In this document: positions 54,536 through 64,000 of the stretch, piece by piece
Layout of the letters: each line of letters starts with the position of its first letter
Numbering within the stretch: position 1 is the stretch's first letter
NCBI RefSeq assembly: GCF_050624435.1
Contig: NC_134542.1
Span: 115,613,677-115,677,676, forward strand
Length of the DNA stretch: 64,000 nt
Source of the DNA: Tenrec ecaudatus
Lineage: Eukaryota > Chordata > Mammalia > Afrosoricida > Tenrecidae
Reading direction: 5' to 3'
Notes under the pieces: generated by a model
What the model was told of the DNA's origin: nothing
Database searches by the model: none
The model's input: only the letters and a program-made list of their open reading frames with translations
Made by a program: the position numbers and the translations under genes

Positions 54536-56039
54536 CCCAGTAGACAAAGACATAGATCATTTCATGTGTATGAAAGCTGGTCTGTGGGGTGCAGTCCTAG
54601 GAGCAGAATTGCTGGGTCACAGATGTACGTGTTTTTAAAGCGTAAATTGTTGTAAGACTACAGAAATTCATGTGTAAGCTTAATTTGCTGTCGTCAAAAA
54701 TTTTTAAATGTTTACTTAGGAACCTAAGAACACTTTCTCTCCCTCCTCCTCCCCTCCACCTCCCACTCCCATACCCCACCATCCCACCCTGGGACCATTT
54801 TAAACAAAGAACTATAAAGTAACAGTTCTGTGTGAACTATGGGTTTCCTCTGCGGAAGGAAATGAACGGAGCTTCTACACCTCCCCAACCAAGCCTAATC
54901 CCTACACTGCAACCCCTGTCCCTCAAGGCCCAACAGAGGATAGCTTTCTTCAGATGAAAGTGCTGTCCTGCTTCTTGTCCTCTGTCTGCCTGCACTACTG
55001 GAGCAGGTCAGCCGGGCGGGGTTTGATGCGGTGTGTTCTGTGACAGACAGACAGGGCAGAGCTGCTCTCCGCCAAGGCCACAGCACTGTCTGAAGGACAG
55101 CAAGGTTCTTCATGTGTAACGAGACCAGAACACCATCAGAGAGGACACACCTCAGGGTCAAACAGCATTCGTGGTAGAGCTTCAGAGTGCTGGGACACCA
55201 CCAAAGGAAGGGTGGTGTGGGCAGCGAATGCTTCAGGGGGTTGTGGATTTCGAATGCAGAGAAAGGTCTGGGTGCTAGGCGATGGAGCAAAAGTGGGCAA
55301 CACAACACCTGTGGACTACATTCCCCAGAACTCCTTGGCACCCAAGGAAATTTCAGAGAGAGAGAGAAAGGATTTCTTCTTCCTGGGGATTTCTAAATCA
55401 AAATCTCTTGGGATGAGCTCTGTCTTCCAAAAGCAAAGCTTTCTCTTAGTTAAGACAAGAACCTAATTTCAGTAACAGTAGGAGGTAAAGGGCAAAGACA
55501 ACGAGAGACTTGAGCCTGAGCTGAGGATAGGTAGCACCCAATGGGGCTGAGATCAAAGGAGAGGCTGGCCTGGCCATGATGGAGTCTCTTGGGAGTCAGT
55601 CAAGGGAAGACCAGGAGAGTAGAAAAGCCACCCCATGGACCGGCTGCCACAGAGAAGGGTTCTCAGTGTCACAGGAAGGGCTTAGGGCTGTCTCCTTACA
55701 AGTAAAGTTCTAAATCACTAGCATTTCCGATCTGCCACTCAAGGAAGCTCTCCCAGGGTGCGCGTCATGTGCTGTCCAGGTGACCGAGGCCCACAATGCT
55801 CAGGGGAAAGGTGGAGTGGAGGGGCCCGTGCTTGAGCCCAGGGTCAGCCATCTAACACAGAGCAAAAACCAGATTCAAGCCCAATGTTACCGCATCCAGA
55901 TATGTGAATTTCTCACTCCTGGATACTGCTCCCCTCTCCACCCCCACCCTCCCTAGGAAAAAAACCCAAACATTTTTCTCTTTTTATCCCGTAAGTTATT
56001 CTCAGCTTTAGCAACAGGTCTTTATGCTGGGGTATATAA
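54536..56039. other. Intron 10 stretch, no gene recognised
   Basis: A pyrimidine-rich block at 54735-54790; otherwise unassigned. The antisense 148-codon frame 54895-55341 has no family match. Confidence 0.45.
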
Positions 56040-56215
56040 TGTCAGTACTCTCTCTGCCATCAAGTCAATGCTGACTCATAGCGACCCCCTGTGGATTTCT
56101 GAGACTGTTACTGGGGGAGGGAGCCCCTGCTTTCTCTCTTGGAGCTGCTGGAGGTTTTGAACTGCTGACCATGCAGATCACAGCCCAATGTTTTACCACA
56201 ACACCATGCCAAGCC
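56040..56215 (-). repeat. AfroSINE copy (-) just before exon 11
   Basis: CCATCAAGTCAATGCTGACT, CATAGCGACCCCCTGTGGAT, TTTTGAACTGCTGACCATGC, head end ACACCATGCCAAGCC. Ends about 45 bp from the exon 11 acceptor. Confidence 0.85.
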
Positions 56216-56258
56216 TGGAGACAGAGCTGACGGGATTACTGCTCTGGCTTCTTCACAG

Positions 56259-56457
56259 GTGACCATTTACCACTGGGACCTGCCCCAGGCGCTGCAAGAT
56301 GTCGGTGGCTGGGAGAATGAGACCATCGTCCAGCGGTTTAGAGACTATGCAAATGTGCTCTTTGAGCGGCTGGGAGACAAAGTGAAGTTTTGGATCACGC
56401 TGAATGAACCCTTTGTCGTCGCTAGCCAGGGCTATGGCTACGGGACTGCAGCTCCAG
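56259..56457 (+). CDS. LCT: LCT exon 11: domain IV with lactase acid/base Glu
   Basis: 199 nt, residues 1486-1551 plus one base. Acceptor GGCTTCTTCACAG|GTGACC. Product [37 protein letters not shown] and [10 protein letters not shown]. The Asn-Glu-Pro Glu is E1535, equivalent to human E1538, the proton donor of the lactase site. Its partner nucleophile (human E1749) lies in a later exon outside the window. Donor CCAG|GTAAGG, phase 1; a 17-G run starts 37 nt into the intron. Confidence 0.97.
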
Positions 56458-56494
56458 GTAAGGAGCCCAGCCTGACTTGTCTGCTCTTTGAAAT

Positions 56495-56511
56495 GGGGGG
56501 GGGGGGGGGGG
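56495..56511 (+). repeat. G17 run after the exon 11 donor
   Basis: Seventeen consecutive G, 37 nt downstream of the exon 11 GT. Confidence 0.9.
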
Positions 56512-57214
56512 AAGGCCTCAGAAGCCTGGCCTCTTCCTCAAGGAACTAGGAAGTTCCAGGTCCCCTAGAAGCAGGAAAGGACGCTTCACCTGGCAGTGCA
56601 GGTCCACAGTGGGCCTTCCACAGTCCCCGCATCGCAAGGGTCGGATCACTTTGTTGGCTGGCCTGAATTCCTTTAACAACAGTCAAACCAGACTTGAACC
56701 AACAGGAGGCTATTCATGGCCTGAAGACGCACTTAGAAGTCCCTGCATTGTGACACAGAGAAACAGAGTATGTTTGATCGTGGAGGAATTGTCTGGTCCT
56801 TGCTGAAGGTTGTATTATATCTTACTACTTTTACAAAGCACACAAAAAACTGATTCCAAAACACTTTTGAATTTTAAGGTTTTAAGAAGGGATGGTGGAC
56901 CGGTGGACCTGTTCTTGCCCCCTTGAGAAATCTCCAATTCCCCTCTCCTGTAGTTCTGAGCTTCTGAGCGTACATTTGTGTTCACCCAAATTGAACAAAG
57001 CAACCAGGCTTCCCATTCAACACTTCACGCACATTTTGATCCGTGACCCTGATTGCAATCCGTCAAGGTAACAAACAGCGGTCTCCCTACTTCCTCCCTG
57101 ATTCCCTGCTTCCAGTCATTTCCATCCCTTCCTGCCTTCTGAACTGTGTCTCTGGGCAAATGCTGTCCCTTTGATCTTGTATCAGTGTGTCTTTTTCTTT
57201 CTTTCTTTTCCTTT

Positions 57215-57530
57215 TTAAAAAAAATACTTTTATTGGGGGCTCTTACATCTCTTATAGCAATCCAGACATTCCTCCAGTGTGTCAAGCACATTTGCCCAGA
57301 TGCCGCCATCATCATTTTCAAAGCATTCTCTTCCCACTTGAGCCCCTGATATCACCTCCCCATTTCTTCCCCCTCCCTCCCCCACCCGCCTTCCCTCACA
57401 AATCCTTGATAAGTTATAGATTATTATTTCCATATCTTACATCGTCCTCCATTGCCCCTCACCCACTTTTCTGTTATTCGTGCCCCTGGGAGGAGGTTAT
57501 AGTTTGATCCTTGAGTGTTTGTTTTAAATA
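57215..57530 (-). repeat. L1 3'-end copy (-), intron 11
   Basis: TTTTATTGGGGGCTCTTACA, CAGTGTGTCAAGCACATTTG, CACAAATCCTTGATAAGTTA. Confidence 0.8.
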
Positions 57531-58639
57531 GTGTTTCAACTGCTCCAATGTGTCCAAGGGTGCTTGGACCCTTGAACCACAAAATGGCCAGCAGAAAGCA
57601 AAGTTTATTTGGAAAAGGAAGAAAAGCATCTGACACCGTCGAATGAACTGTCTAGGACCAGGGGCTTGTATCAGGTGTGAGGCACTTGACCTGTCTGCAT
57701 CTCTGGGTTAGGAATGGACGAATTCCAGCAACGGTCCTATTTCACCGGTCCAATCCTAACCCTGGCCATACTGTCCCTCATCTGGGTCTGGGCTGGGCAT
57801 GAACAGGGAAGCACGCATGCAGCTGTTAGCAAAAAGTCTTGGGTTTGATGGCCTTGGAGTTTAGAATCAGCCTAGGAGTCTGATGCCTACAGGTTTAAGA
57901 TGAGATTGCCCCAGGCTGCTGAGATCCCTCTTTCAGATATCCTGCCCTCCCAGCCTCTCCCCTCACTCTGCCACCTGTGGGCGCTCCATCTCTCAATGGT
58001 CTTCCAATAGTGCTCCCCTGCAGCCCACCCCCAGGCTAATGTTCACCTTATAGGCCTGTCTATGCGTTGGGTGAATCTTGAGCTCAGCTCCATGCTGGAA
58101 GGGTGTCTCAGGGCCATAATCTGGAGGAGTCCACCAGTCTCTAGCAGAACAGTCATCTGTTCTTTATTTTTGATCCACCCCTCCCCTCCCCGGGCACTCT
58201 ATCTAGGATTTTCTAATGTGGTCCCTTTCAGAGGAGTTGGCAGTGGTAGCCGGGCACCACCTACTTCTCCTGATCTCGGAGTCATGGAGGCTGGGATCCA
58301 AGTGGTGCATTACTCCTATGGACGAAATGTTTCCATTTGTTTTGGGTTTTGTTTTTCCCGCTTCCTTACTCCAGACAGAGAAAAACCAATGATTTCACTT
58401 CTGATGGCTACTCACAAGTTTTTAAGGCCCAATCTTGAACGTAGAACATTATCTTTGGGGACTGTTATGCCAACTGACCTTGAAATCCTCCAAGACTATG
58501 GTCCTGAACCCCCAGGCCCAGTGACTCATTCCCTTAAGGTGTTTTGCTATGGTTGAGTTCTCATAATTACCCCTGTGTGCTCTGTATGTACATCTGTAGA
58601 AACAGCCTCTCCCAACGCTCTCTGTGCATTCATAGTTAG
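57531..58639. other. Intron 11 stretch, unassigned
   Basis: Contains a reversed polyA-like motif in GCAAAGTTTATTTGG (about 57600) that could belong to another minus LTR, but I see no TSD. 58062-58556 is open for 164 codons without recognisable family. Confidence 0.35.
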
Positions 58640-60290
58640 AGACCATCCATCTTTTCAAGGCTATAGTTGGTTATGATCTACACAGTCAAATGCCTTGGCA
58701 TAGTCAATAAAATAAAAGTAATCATCTTTCTTTGCTTTGAGTCAAGATCTGTCTGGCATCAGCAATGATAACGCTTTTTCCACACCCTCTTCTGAACCTG
58801 GCCTAAACCTCTGTCAGTTCCTTGTCAATGTACTGCGGCAACCATTGTTGAATGATCTTCAGAATTTTATTTGCATGTGGTATTAATGATATTGCTCTAC
58901 ATTTTGAGCATTCTGTTGGATCACCTTTCTTTGGAATGGGTACAAATATGGATTTCTTCCAGTCCGTTGGCTTAGTAGCTGTCTTCCAAATTTCTTGGCA
59001 TAGACAGGTGATTGCTTCCAGTGCTTCATCAGCTTGTTGAAGCTTTTCAGTTGGCATTCCATCGATTTCTGAAGCCTCATTTTTGGCTAATGCTTTCAGT
59101 ACAGCCTGGACTTCTTCCTTCAGCACCGCTGGTTCTTGCTCATATGCTACCTCTTGAAATGGTGGGATTTTAACAAGTTCTTTTTGGCAGAGATTCTGTG
59201 TGTTTGTTCCATCTTCTTTTGATGTTTCCTGCATCTTTCAATTTGTGACCATAGACTCTTTCAATATTGCAACCCGAGCCTTGAATTTTTCAGTCCTTTC
59301 AGTGTAAGATATGCTGAGTGTGTTGGTTTCATATTGCTTCCTCTTAGGTTTTCTAACTCTAGGTCTTTGCACATTTCATGGCATTTTACTTTGATTTCTC
59401 AAGCAGCTCTGTGAAATTTTCTGTTCAACTCTTTGACTTCACTTCTTCCATTTGCTTTACCTCTTCTATGATGAAGATCAAGCTTCAGAATCTCTTCTGA
59501 CGTCCACTTTGATCTTTTCTTTCTTCCCTGTCTTTTTACTGACCTTTTGAATCTTTCATGGATGATATTCTTGATGTCCTCTCATAGTTCATTAGTCTTC
59601 TGTCATTAGTGTTAAATGTGTCAAATCTATTGAGATGGTCTCAAAATTCAGACAGAATATACTCAAGGTCATATCTTGACTCTCATAGACTTGTTTTAAT
59701 TATCTTTCACTTCAGTCTGAACTTATGTATGTGCAAATGACGTTCTGTTCCACAATCAACCCCCAACCTGATTTCAGCTGATGATATTGAGCTTCCCACA
59801 GAGAGTCAATTTCATTTCTGTGCATTTCATCTGGAGAAGTCCACGTCTGTAGCTTCTGCTTGTTTTGTTGAATAAAGGTATTTCCTATAGAGAAGTCATT
59901 GGTTTGCACAATTCTATCATGCGATCTCTACTTTCGTTTCTGCCACCAAGGCCCTATTTTCCACCTACCATTCCCTTCCCTTTGTTCCAAACTTTTGCAT
60001 TCCAGTCACCAATAATCAACAGTGCATCTTGATTACACGTTTAATTTCAGACAGAAAGTAATTTTAGAATTCTTCAGGTTTTTCATCAGAAGCTTTAGTG
60101 GTTAGTGTATACATTTGAATAATAGTTATATTGACTGGATTTCCTTGGATGCGGGTAGATATTGCTCTATCACAGACAGCATTGTACTTCACGCTAGATC
60201 TTGAAATGTCCTTTTTGAAGATGAGTGTGACTCCTTGACAATCACAGAAGTGCCGGGACTGATGCTGACGACTAAGAGACAGTAGAGGTG
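58640..60290 (-). mobile_element. RTE/BovB-type retrotransposon remnant
   Basis: Minus-strand pieces in the order of an RTE element. Endonuclease side (60064-60300): GVTLIFKKDI and GNPVNITIIQMYT. End of endonuclease (59712-59909): QTWTSPDEMHRNEIDSLW. Reverse transcriptase (58803-59234): KPTDWKKSIFVPIPKKGDP and a CRAISLIPHANKILKII block. Then FIDYAKAFDCVDH (about 58680-58720), the RT motif with catalytic Asp. Frameshifts and stops separate the pieces. The BovB/RTE clade is distributed patchily among vertebrates, which is attributed to horizontal transfer. Confidence 0.85.
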
Positions 60291-60299
60291 AGGTACCCA

Positions 60300-60950
60300 C
60301 TCCAGGGGAGCCATAATACTAGGGACAGGAAAGCATTAAGAACACAGAGATAAGAAGGGCAGGATAGTACTGGCGCCTGTAGGGAGGATTTAAGTTTGAG
60401 TAGGGTGGGGAATGCTGACCTTCCGGTCATAAGGATGTTTCTAGTCACCAAGCACCAGTGTGTATGTTTGTGGAGTCCTGGACAAGCAGAGCCCGCTATC
60501 TGGTTCCTGCCCCAATCAGAATACTGCTTGCAATGATTTTTAAAGGTCATGCTGGGCTAGGTCCATTGGCAGTTCACTGTGCGGTATGGCTCCGTGTTCA
60601 CTCCTCTTTTTATACAGTCTCTTCCTCTGATTGGGATTGGAGCCATTTCTTCATCCTTTCCTATCCTTTGAAGCGTTCAGGCTTAGGATTGCCCTCTGTA
60701 TCCATAATAGGTTTCTCGGGTCTCTGTTGTGAAGGGTCTGGTCTACCATCTTGGCCACCAATCCCCCATCAAGTCTGTTTTCAAGCTTCAGTTCCACAGG
60801 AGGCTCCAAAGAGCTCCCGGATGGCCACTTGTGGGGCACACACGGTTCCGTGAATTTTGTCTGAGGCCTACGTCACTCTTTTAGGGAAAAGGGCCTGGAG
60901 ACCAACATGTATGAACTGCCTCTGTCTGCCAACGTAGGGCTCAGGGCTTC
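60300..60950. other. Intron 11 stretch, unassigned
   Basis: No family recognised. Frames at 60458-60853 are short and unsupported. Confidence 0.35.
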
Positions 60951-60954
60951 ACAG

Positions 60955-61130
60955 ATATACTTTGATCTCTGTCTCACAAGAATTCTACAGTGCCTACTTT
61001 ACAGAAAGGCTACATTATTTGCCCAAAGTTACAAAGCCAGCTAAGAAGTGGAGGAGCCAGGCTTTGAATTCCAGTTGCCCTAACCACAACACCTGTACTC
61101 ATAAACAAATGGCAGACACCTGCGGGCAGA
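60955..61130 (+). repeat. MIR fragment (+) before exon 12
   Basis: TTTACAGAAAGGCTACATTA, CCCAAAGTTACAAAGCCAGC, GAGGAGCCAGGCTTTGAATT is the MIR 3' half. Confidence 0.85.
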
Positions 61131-61184
61131 GTAACCCTCTCAGCTACCGTCCCTCTCCACTGACAACCACGTCTGTGTTTCCAG

Positions 61185-61387
61185 GGATCTCCTTTAGACC
61201 TGGCACTGCCCCCTACATTGTCGGCCACAACCTAATAAAGGCTCATGCTGAGGCCTGGCATCTATATAACGACATGTACCGTGCCAAGCAAGGGGGAATC
61301 ATTTCCATCACCATCAATAGTGACTGGGCTGAACCCAGGAACCCCGCCAACCAAGAGGATGTGGAAGCAGCCAGGAGATACATGCAG
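61185..61387 (+). CDS. LCT: LCT exon 12: domain IV continued (last exon in window)
   Basis: 203 nt, residues 1552-1619. Acceptor CTGTGTTTCCAG|GGATCTCC. Product [38 protein letters not shown], then [13 protein letters not shown] and [11 protein letters not shown], near-identical to human. Ends CAG|GTTTGT, phase 0. The next exon should begin with the [11 protein letters not shown] block. I find nothing like it between 61388 and 64000, so intron 12 runs past the window end. Confidence 0.96.
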
Positions 61388-61424
61388 GTTTGTTTTTCTT
61401 TGTGAAACTCTCTCTTTTTTTTTT

Positions 61425-61490
61425 TTTAATAAATCATTTTACAGGGGGCTCTTACATATATTATAACAAACCATACTGGAGAACTATTCT
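61425..61490 (-). repeat. Short L1 3'-end fragment (-)
   Basis: AATCATTTTACAGGGGGCTC then TTACATATATTATAACAAAC; truncated after about 65 bp. Confidence 0.7.
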
Positions 61491-61559
61491 TATTTCCCCA
61501 TTTTCTCTCCTCTCATGGTCTAATGTGAATAAAATTATATTGCAAATCAAAGACTTTAA

Positions 61560-61740
61560 GATTTACATCGGTTTTGCAGTTACTTGATTTTGTGAGCTTG
61601 GGGAAAAGCAGCTAACCGTGCTGTACTTCAGTTTTCTCATCTGTAAACTGGACGTGCTCTGCCCAGCATACAGGTTCAGTATGATGACGTGATTTGAGCT
61701 CTATGGAGTAGGGGCTGTCTTTTAAGTCTTGTGAAATTAT
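61560..61740 (-). repeat. MIR fragment (-), intron 12
   Basis: GTGAGCTTGGGGAAAAGCAG, CAGTTTTCTCATCTGTAAAC, then a degraded core. Confidence 0.8.
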
Positions 61741-61917
61741 TTAAGCGTGTCATCCTCACCGGATGTAAGATGGGCTTAACGTTCATTAATAGAAAGGCAT
61801 TCCATCCCTTTCATCTTTCTGGTTTGAGTGTGGTGTTCAATAGAGCTGGGATGCAATGCCAGGCTTTGCCTCTAGATGTCATAATCTAAGCTTACCTGTT
61901 TCAAGGTAGAAATTTTG

Positions 61918-62120
61918 TAAGGAGCCCTGGTGACTTAGCAGTTAATTAATTGGCTGTTAATTGAAAAACTAGGATTTTTAACCTAGCAGACAGTCCAGAA
62001 CGACATGATCTGCTTTTATAAACACTGCAGCCTGGGAGCAGATCTACTCTGCCCTGGAAGGGCTCCATGAGGTATTTTGATTCAGTGGCGATGGGTTGGA
62101 TTTGGGATTTTAAATGTATT
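61918..62120 (+). repeat. AfroSINE copy (intron 12)
   Basis: AAGGAGCCCTGGTGACTTAG head; tail GATTCAGTGGCGATGGGTTG. Confidence 0.85.
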
Positions 62121-62454
62121 GGGAGTGTATTAGTGCCCCTAATTTACCAATGCCTGGGGTTTAAACATTAAGTATATGCATATTTTGGTCTGGGAATTTT
62201 GCCCTATTACTACTCTGTAGGAAGAAGAGATACCAGTAAACAGAAACCAAGTTAGCTAGCCTACCCTTGTTTTGATCTGAGTCCCTAATAAGAAAAGTAA
62301 AAAGGTTATAAAAGAGAGAGAGAGAGAGAAGTAAAAGGATATAAACTCTTTCCCACATTTCAGCATCAAGGAAGAAATACCAAGAGGGCTCTTTCTCCAT
62401 AGTTTCACTTTTGGTTCTGTGGTGGAGCTGCCTGACTGTGGCCCTCTTTCTGGG

Positions 62455-62605
62455 GGGACACCATTCCTGACTCCTAGTGACTTTATGTAGCGTTTACAGG
62501 AAAAGAGAGCCTCCTCTTTCTCCCATAGAGTGGCTGGTGGGTTTGAACCTCTGACTTTGTGGTTAGCACCAGCATCAAACCCACAGCAGCACCAGGGCTC
62601 CTTTG
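62455..62605 (-). repeat. AfroSINE copy (intron 12)
   Basis: CCATTCCTGACTCCTAGTGA, GTGGGTTTGAACCTCTGACT, head end CAGCACCAGGGCTCC. Confidence 0.85.
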
Positions 62606-63099
62606 GGAGTACTGGAGCCTTGATTTGCCTAGTTCTTTAGAAGGGAACTTGAAAGTGGTGGTCAAATAAGTCAATACAAACAAGGGCCAGATTTTCACCT
62701 TGTGAGCCAGCTGGAGAAAAGGAAGCTTAAAACAAAATAAACACACCCTTCATTTCAGACTCACTTAACTCATGAAGTAGAACAATAATTGGTTTTACTG
62801 AAATCAAGACCCCAGACTTTAGGAAATGTTAGATTGTAGATTAGATCGAACATCATTGATATTGGTGACGTGATACTGTAGCTCAAGATAGGAAGATCTG
62901 CTTCTGGAAAAAATATGTGGGTGCATTTAGACTTCTTTCACAGGGAATGTATACTTCAGACTTCATGTCTGACTTTATTTATAATGGAAGGCTACCTCCA
63001 CTCCACATTAGGCATGAGGCAACAGGCAAGGGTAGGATTTGGTGAGATAGGGGACGCTCCCCAAATATATAGCACAGTAGTATTTGGATGCTGTGTTAG

Positions 63100-63480
63100 G
63101 CAGGGTTGACTAGAGAAACAAATCCATATATATATCAAGAAAGCATCCCGGCTTCGTCCAGATTAAGTCTGTAAGTCCGGTGCAAGTACCTGTGCAGTCA
63201 CATGCAGTCATGCAGGACGCAGGAGGATTCCAGGCCAGTGAGTGCAGGGTTGTGTGGATCCAAGGTCAGTGGAGGCCTGGCAGGGCCCCAGCCACTTCAG
63301 GGCCAGTGGCAGAGAGAAAGGGAGAGGAAGAGGTATCCTCCTTATGAGAAGGCCACACCTGCAAGGACACAGCTTCAGGCTGTGACGCGATGGACAGTTT
63401 TGACGCCACCCCCAGCCAGAAGTGTTTGGCTGCCATAAACCATCAGACACCCACAGATGCCCTGGGTTCCCCTGATTCAG
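63100..63480. repeat. Family-C interspersed repeat, copy 4
   Basis: GGCAGGGTTGACTAGAGAAA start, GTCCAGATTAAGTCTGTAAG, GGATTCCAGGCCAGTGAGTG. Confidence 0.7.
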
Positions 63481-63494
63481 AATGGCCTAACACA

Positions 63495-63640
63495 TTGCTG
63501 CGCAGCCCATTCTGACTCGTGGCGACCCCTCGAGTCAGAGCAGACTGTGCTCCACGGGGTTTTCTACTGCTGACTTTTCAGAAAATCACCAAGACGTGTT
63601 CCCAGGTGCCTCCAACCTTTCCTTTCAGCTAACTCTTGGC
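63495..63640 (-). repeat. AfroSINE copy (-)
   Basis: CATTCTGACTCGTGGCGACC, CACGGGGTTTTCTACTGCTG. The head side is degraded. From here to 64000 nothing further is recognised. Confidence 0.7.
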
Positions 63641-64000
63641 GCCGCCCAGAGACTCCAACGATGACTTAAACTGCCTCAAAAGAAAACAGATGGGACATTT
63701 TCCCATTTTCCGGCTGTGAGTCCAAAGCTCATGTTGGATTATCTTGTGCTTAGAAAGCCCAGAAGGCACTCCTTCCAGAAAGGTCTGGTTGGTGCACAGG
63801 AATATGGAGAGGAGGGCAGGGCTCTGCTGTGAGAGGGCAGGGGGCCTGCGGGCTGCTGGCTCCCTCCTCTTCTGTAGGTGGCACAGAGAGGAGGGCGCGA
63901 GACAGCATTTGCTGGGCGCCAGAGCCCATTCAGTCCCCCCCCCTCCAACATGAAATGACCCGAAGCACAGCAAAAGTGCAGCTGAGAAACATAAACACAG

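Larger units (their letters stand above)
2013..64000 (+). other. LCT: LCT gene (5' part, exons 1-12 of an expected 17)
   Basis: Gene span for lactase-phlorizin hydrolase, the intestinal brush-border enzyme that splits lactose and aryl/steroid beta-glucosides. Twelve exons join with canonical GT-AG introns into an open 4857-nt frame. Intron phases in order are 1,0,0,1,2,0,1,1,0,0,1,0. The product aligns along its length with human LPH as I remember it, with few length changes: +2 residues in exon 1, about -4 at the exon 5/6 junction, -1 in exon 7. With that -3 net offset, E1062, E1270 and E1535 fall on the known human catalytic positions 1065, 1273 and 1538. The 5' end is placed near 2013 by similarity to the short human 5' UTR. 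Exons 13-17 are outside the window. Confidence 0.97.

Noticed and set aside
58803..59234. 143-codon minus frame as a functional reverse transcriptase gene
   Set aside because: Flanking RTE sequence is frameshifted and truncated; remnant only.
61388..64000. LCT exon 13
   Set aside because: The conserved [11 protein letters not shown] block is not present in any frame here; intron 12 continues past the window.

Overview
The window is nuclear DNA from a placental mammal. It carries one protein-coding gene on the + strand: the first 12 exons of LCT (lactase-phlorizin hydrolase). Human LCT has 17 exons. The proximal promoter, ATG (2024) and signal peptide are present. Exons 1-12 join in frame with GT-AG introns into 4857 nt (1619 codons). 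The window ends inside intron 12, so the rest of domain IV, including the lactase nucleophile, and the membrane anchor lie beyond base 64000.

The organism is probably an afrotherian, and a tenrec is my best guess. The tRNA-derived SINE scattered through the introns (opening close to 'gagccctggtggtg', with a 'ctatgggttggaactgac'-type tail) is the AfroSINE type. The abundant L1 3' end ('ggggctcatacaactctta' in reverse; '...cccctaataaaatgat' forward) and an RTE/BovB remnant fit that clade. The species call is inference from memory of these repeats.

Layout: 1-1920 upstream DNA with no recognised gene; 1925-2023 LCT promoter; exon 1 at 2024-2669; a 24-kb intron 1 crowded with L1, AfroSINE and ERV/LTR insertions, including a broken gammaretrovirus-type provirus at 12329-15635; exons 2-5 between 26.8 and 36.6 kb; exons 6-7 at 39.3-41.3 kb; the 1551-nt exon 8 at 46.7-48.2 kb; exons 9-10 at 50.4-51.9 kb; exon 11 at 56.3 kb; exon 12 at 61.2 kb.

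The protein is the usual chain of glycosyl hydrolase family 1 (GH1) repeats. Domain I (exons 1-5) is partial. Domain II (exons 6-7) keeps its acid/base Glu (E540) but has lost the nucleophile. Domain III (exons 8-9) has both catalytic Glu residues (E1062, E1270). Domain IV (exons 9-12 and beyond) shows its acid/base Glu (E1535). No exon in view carries a stop or frameshift. I see no novel gene system. The points of interest are splice-site and promoter details and a well-resolved set of nested retroelement insertions with target-site duplications.
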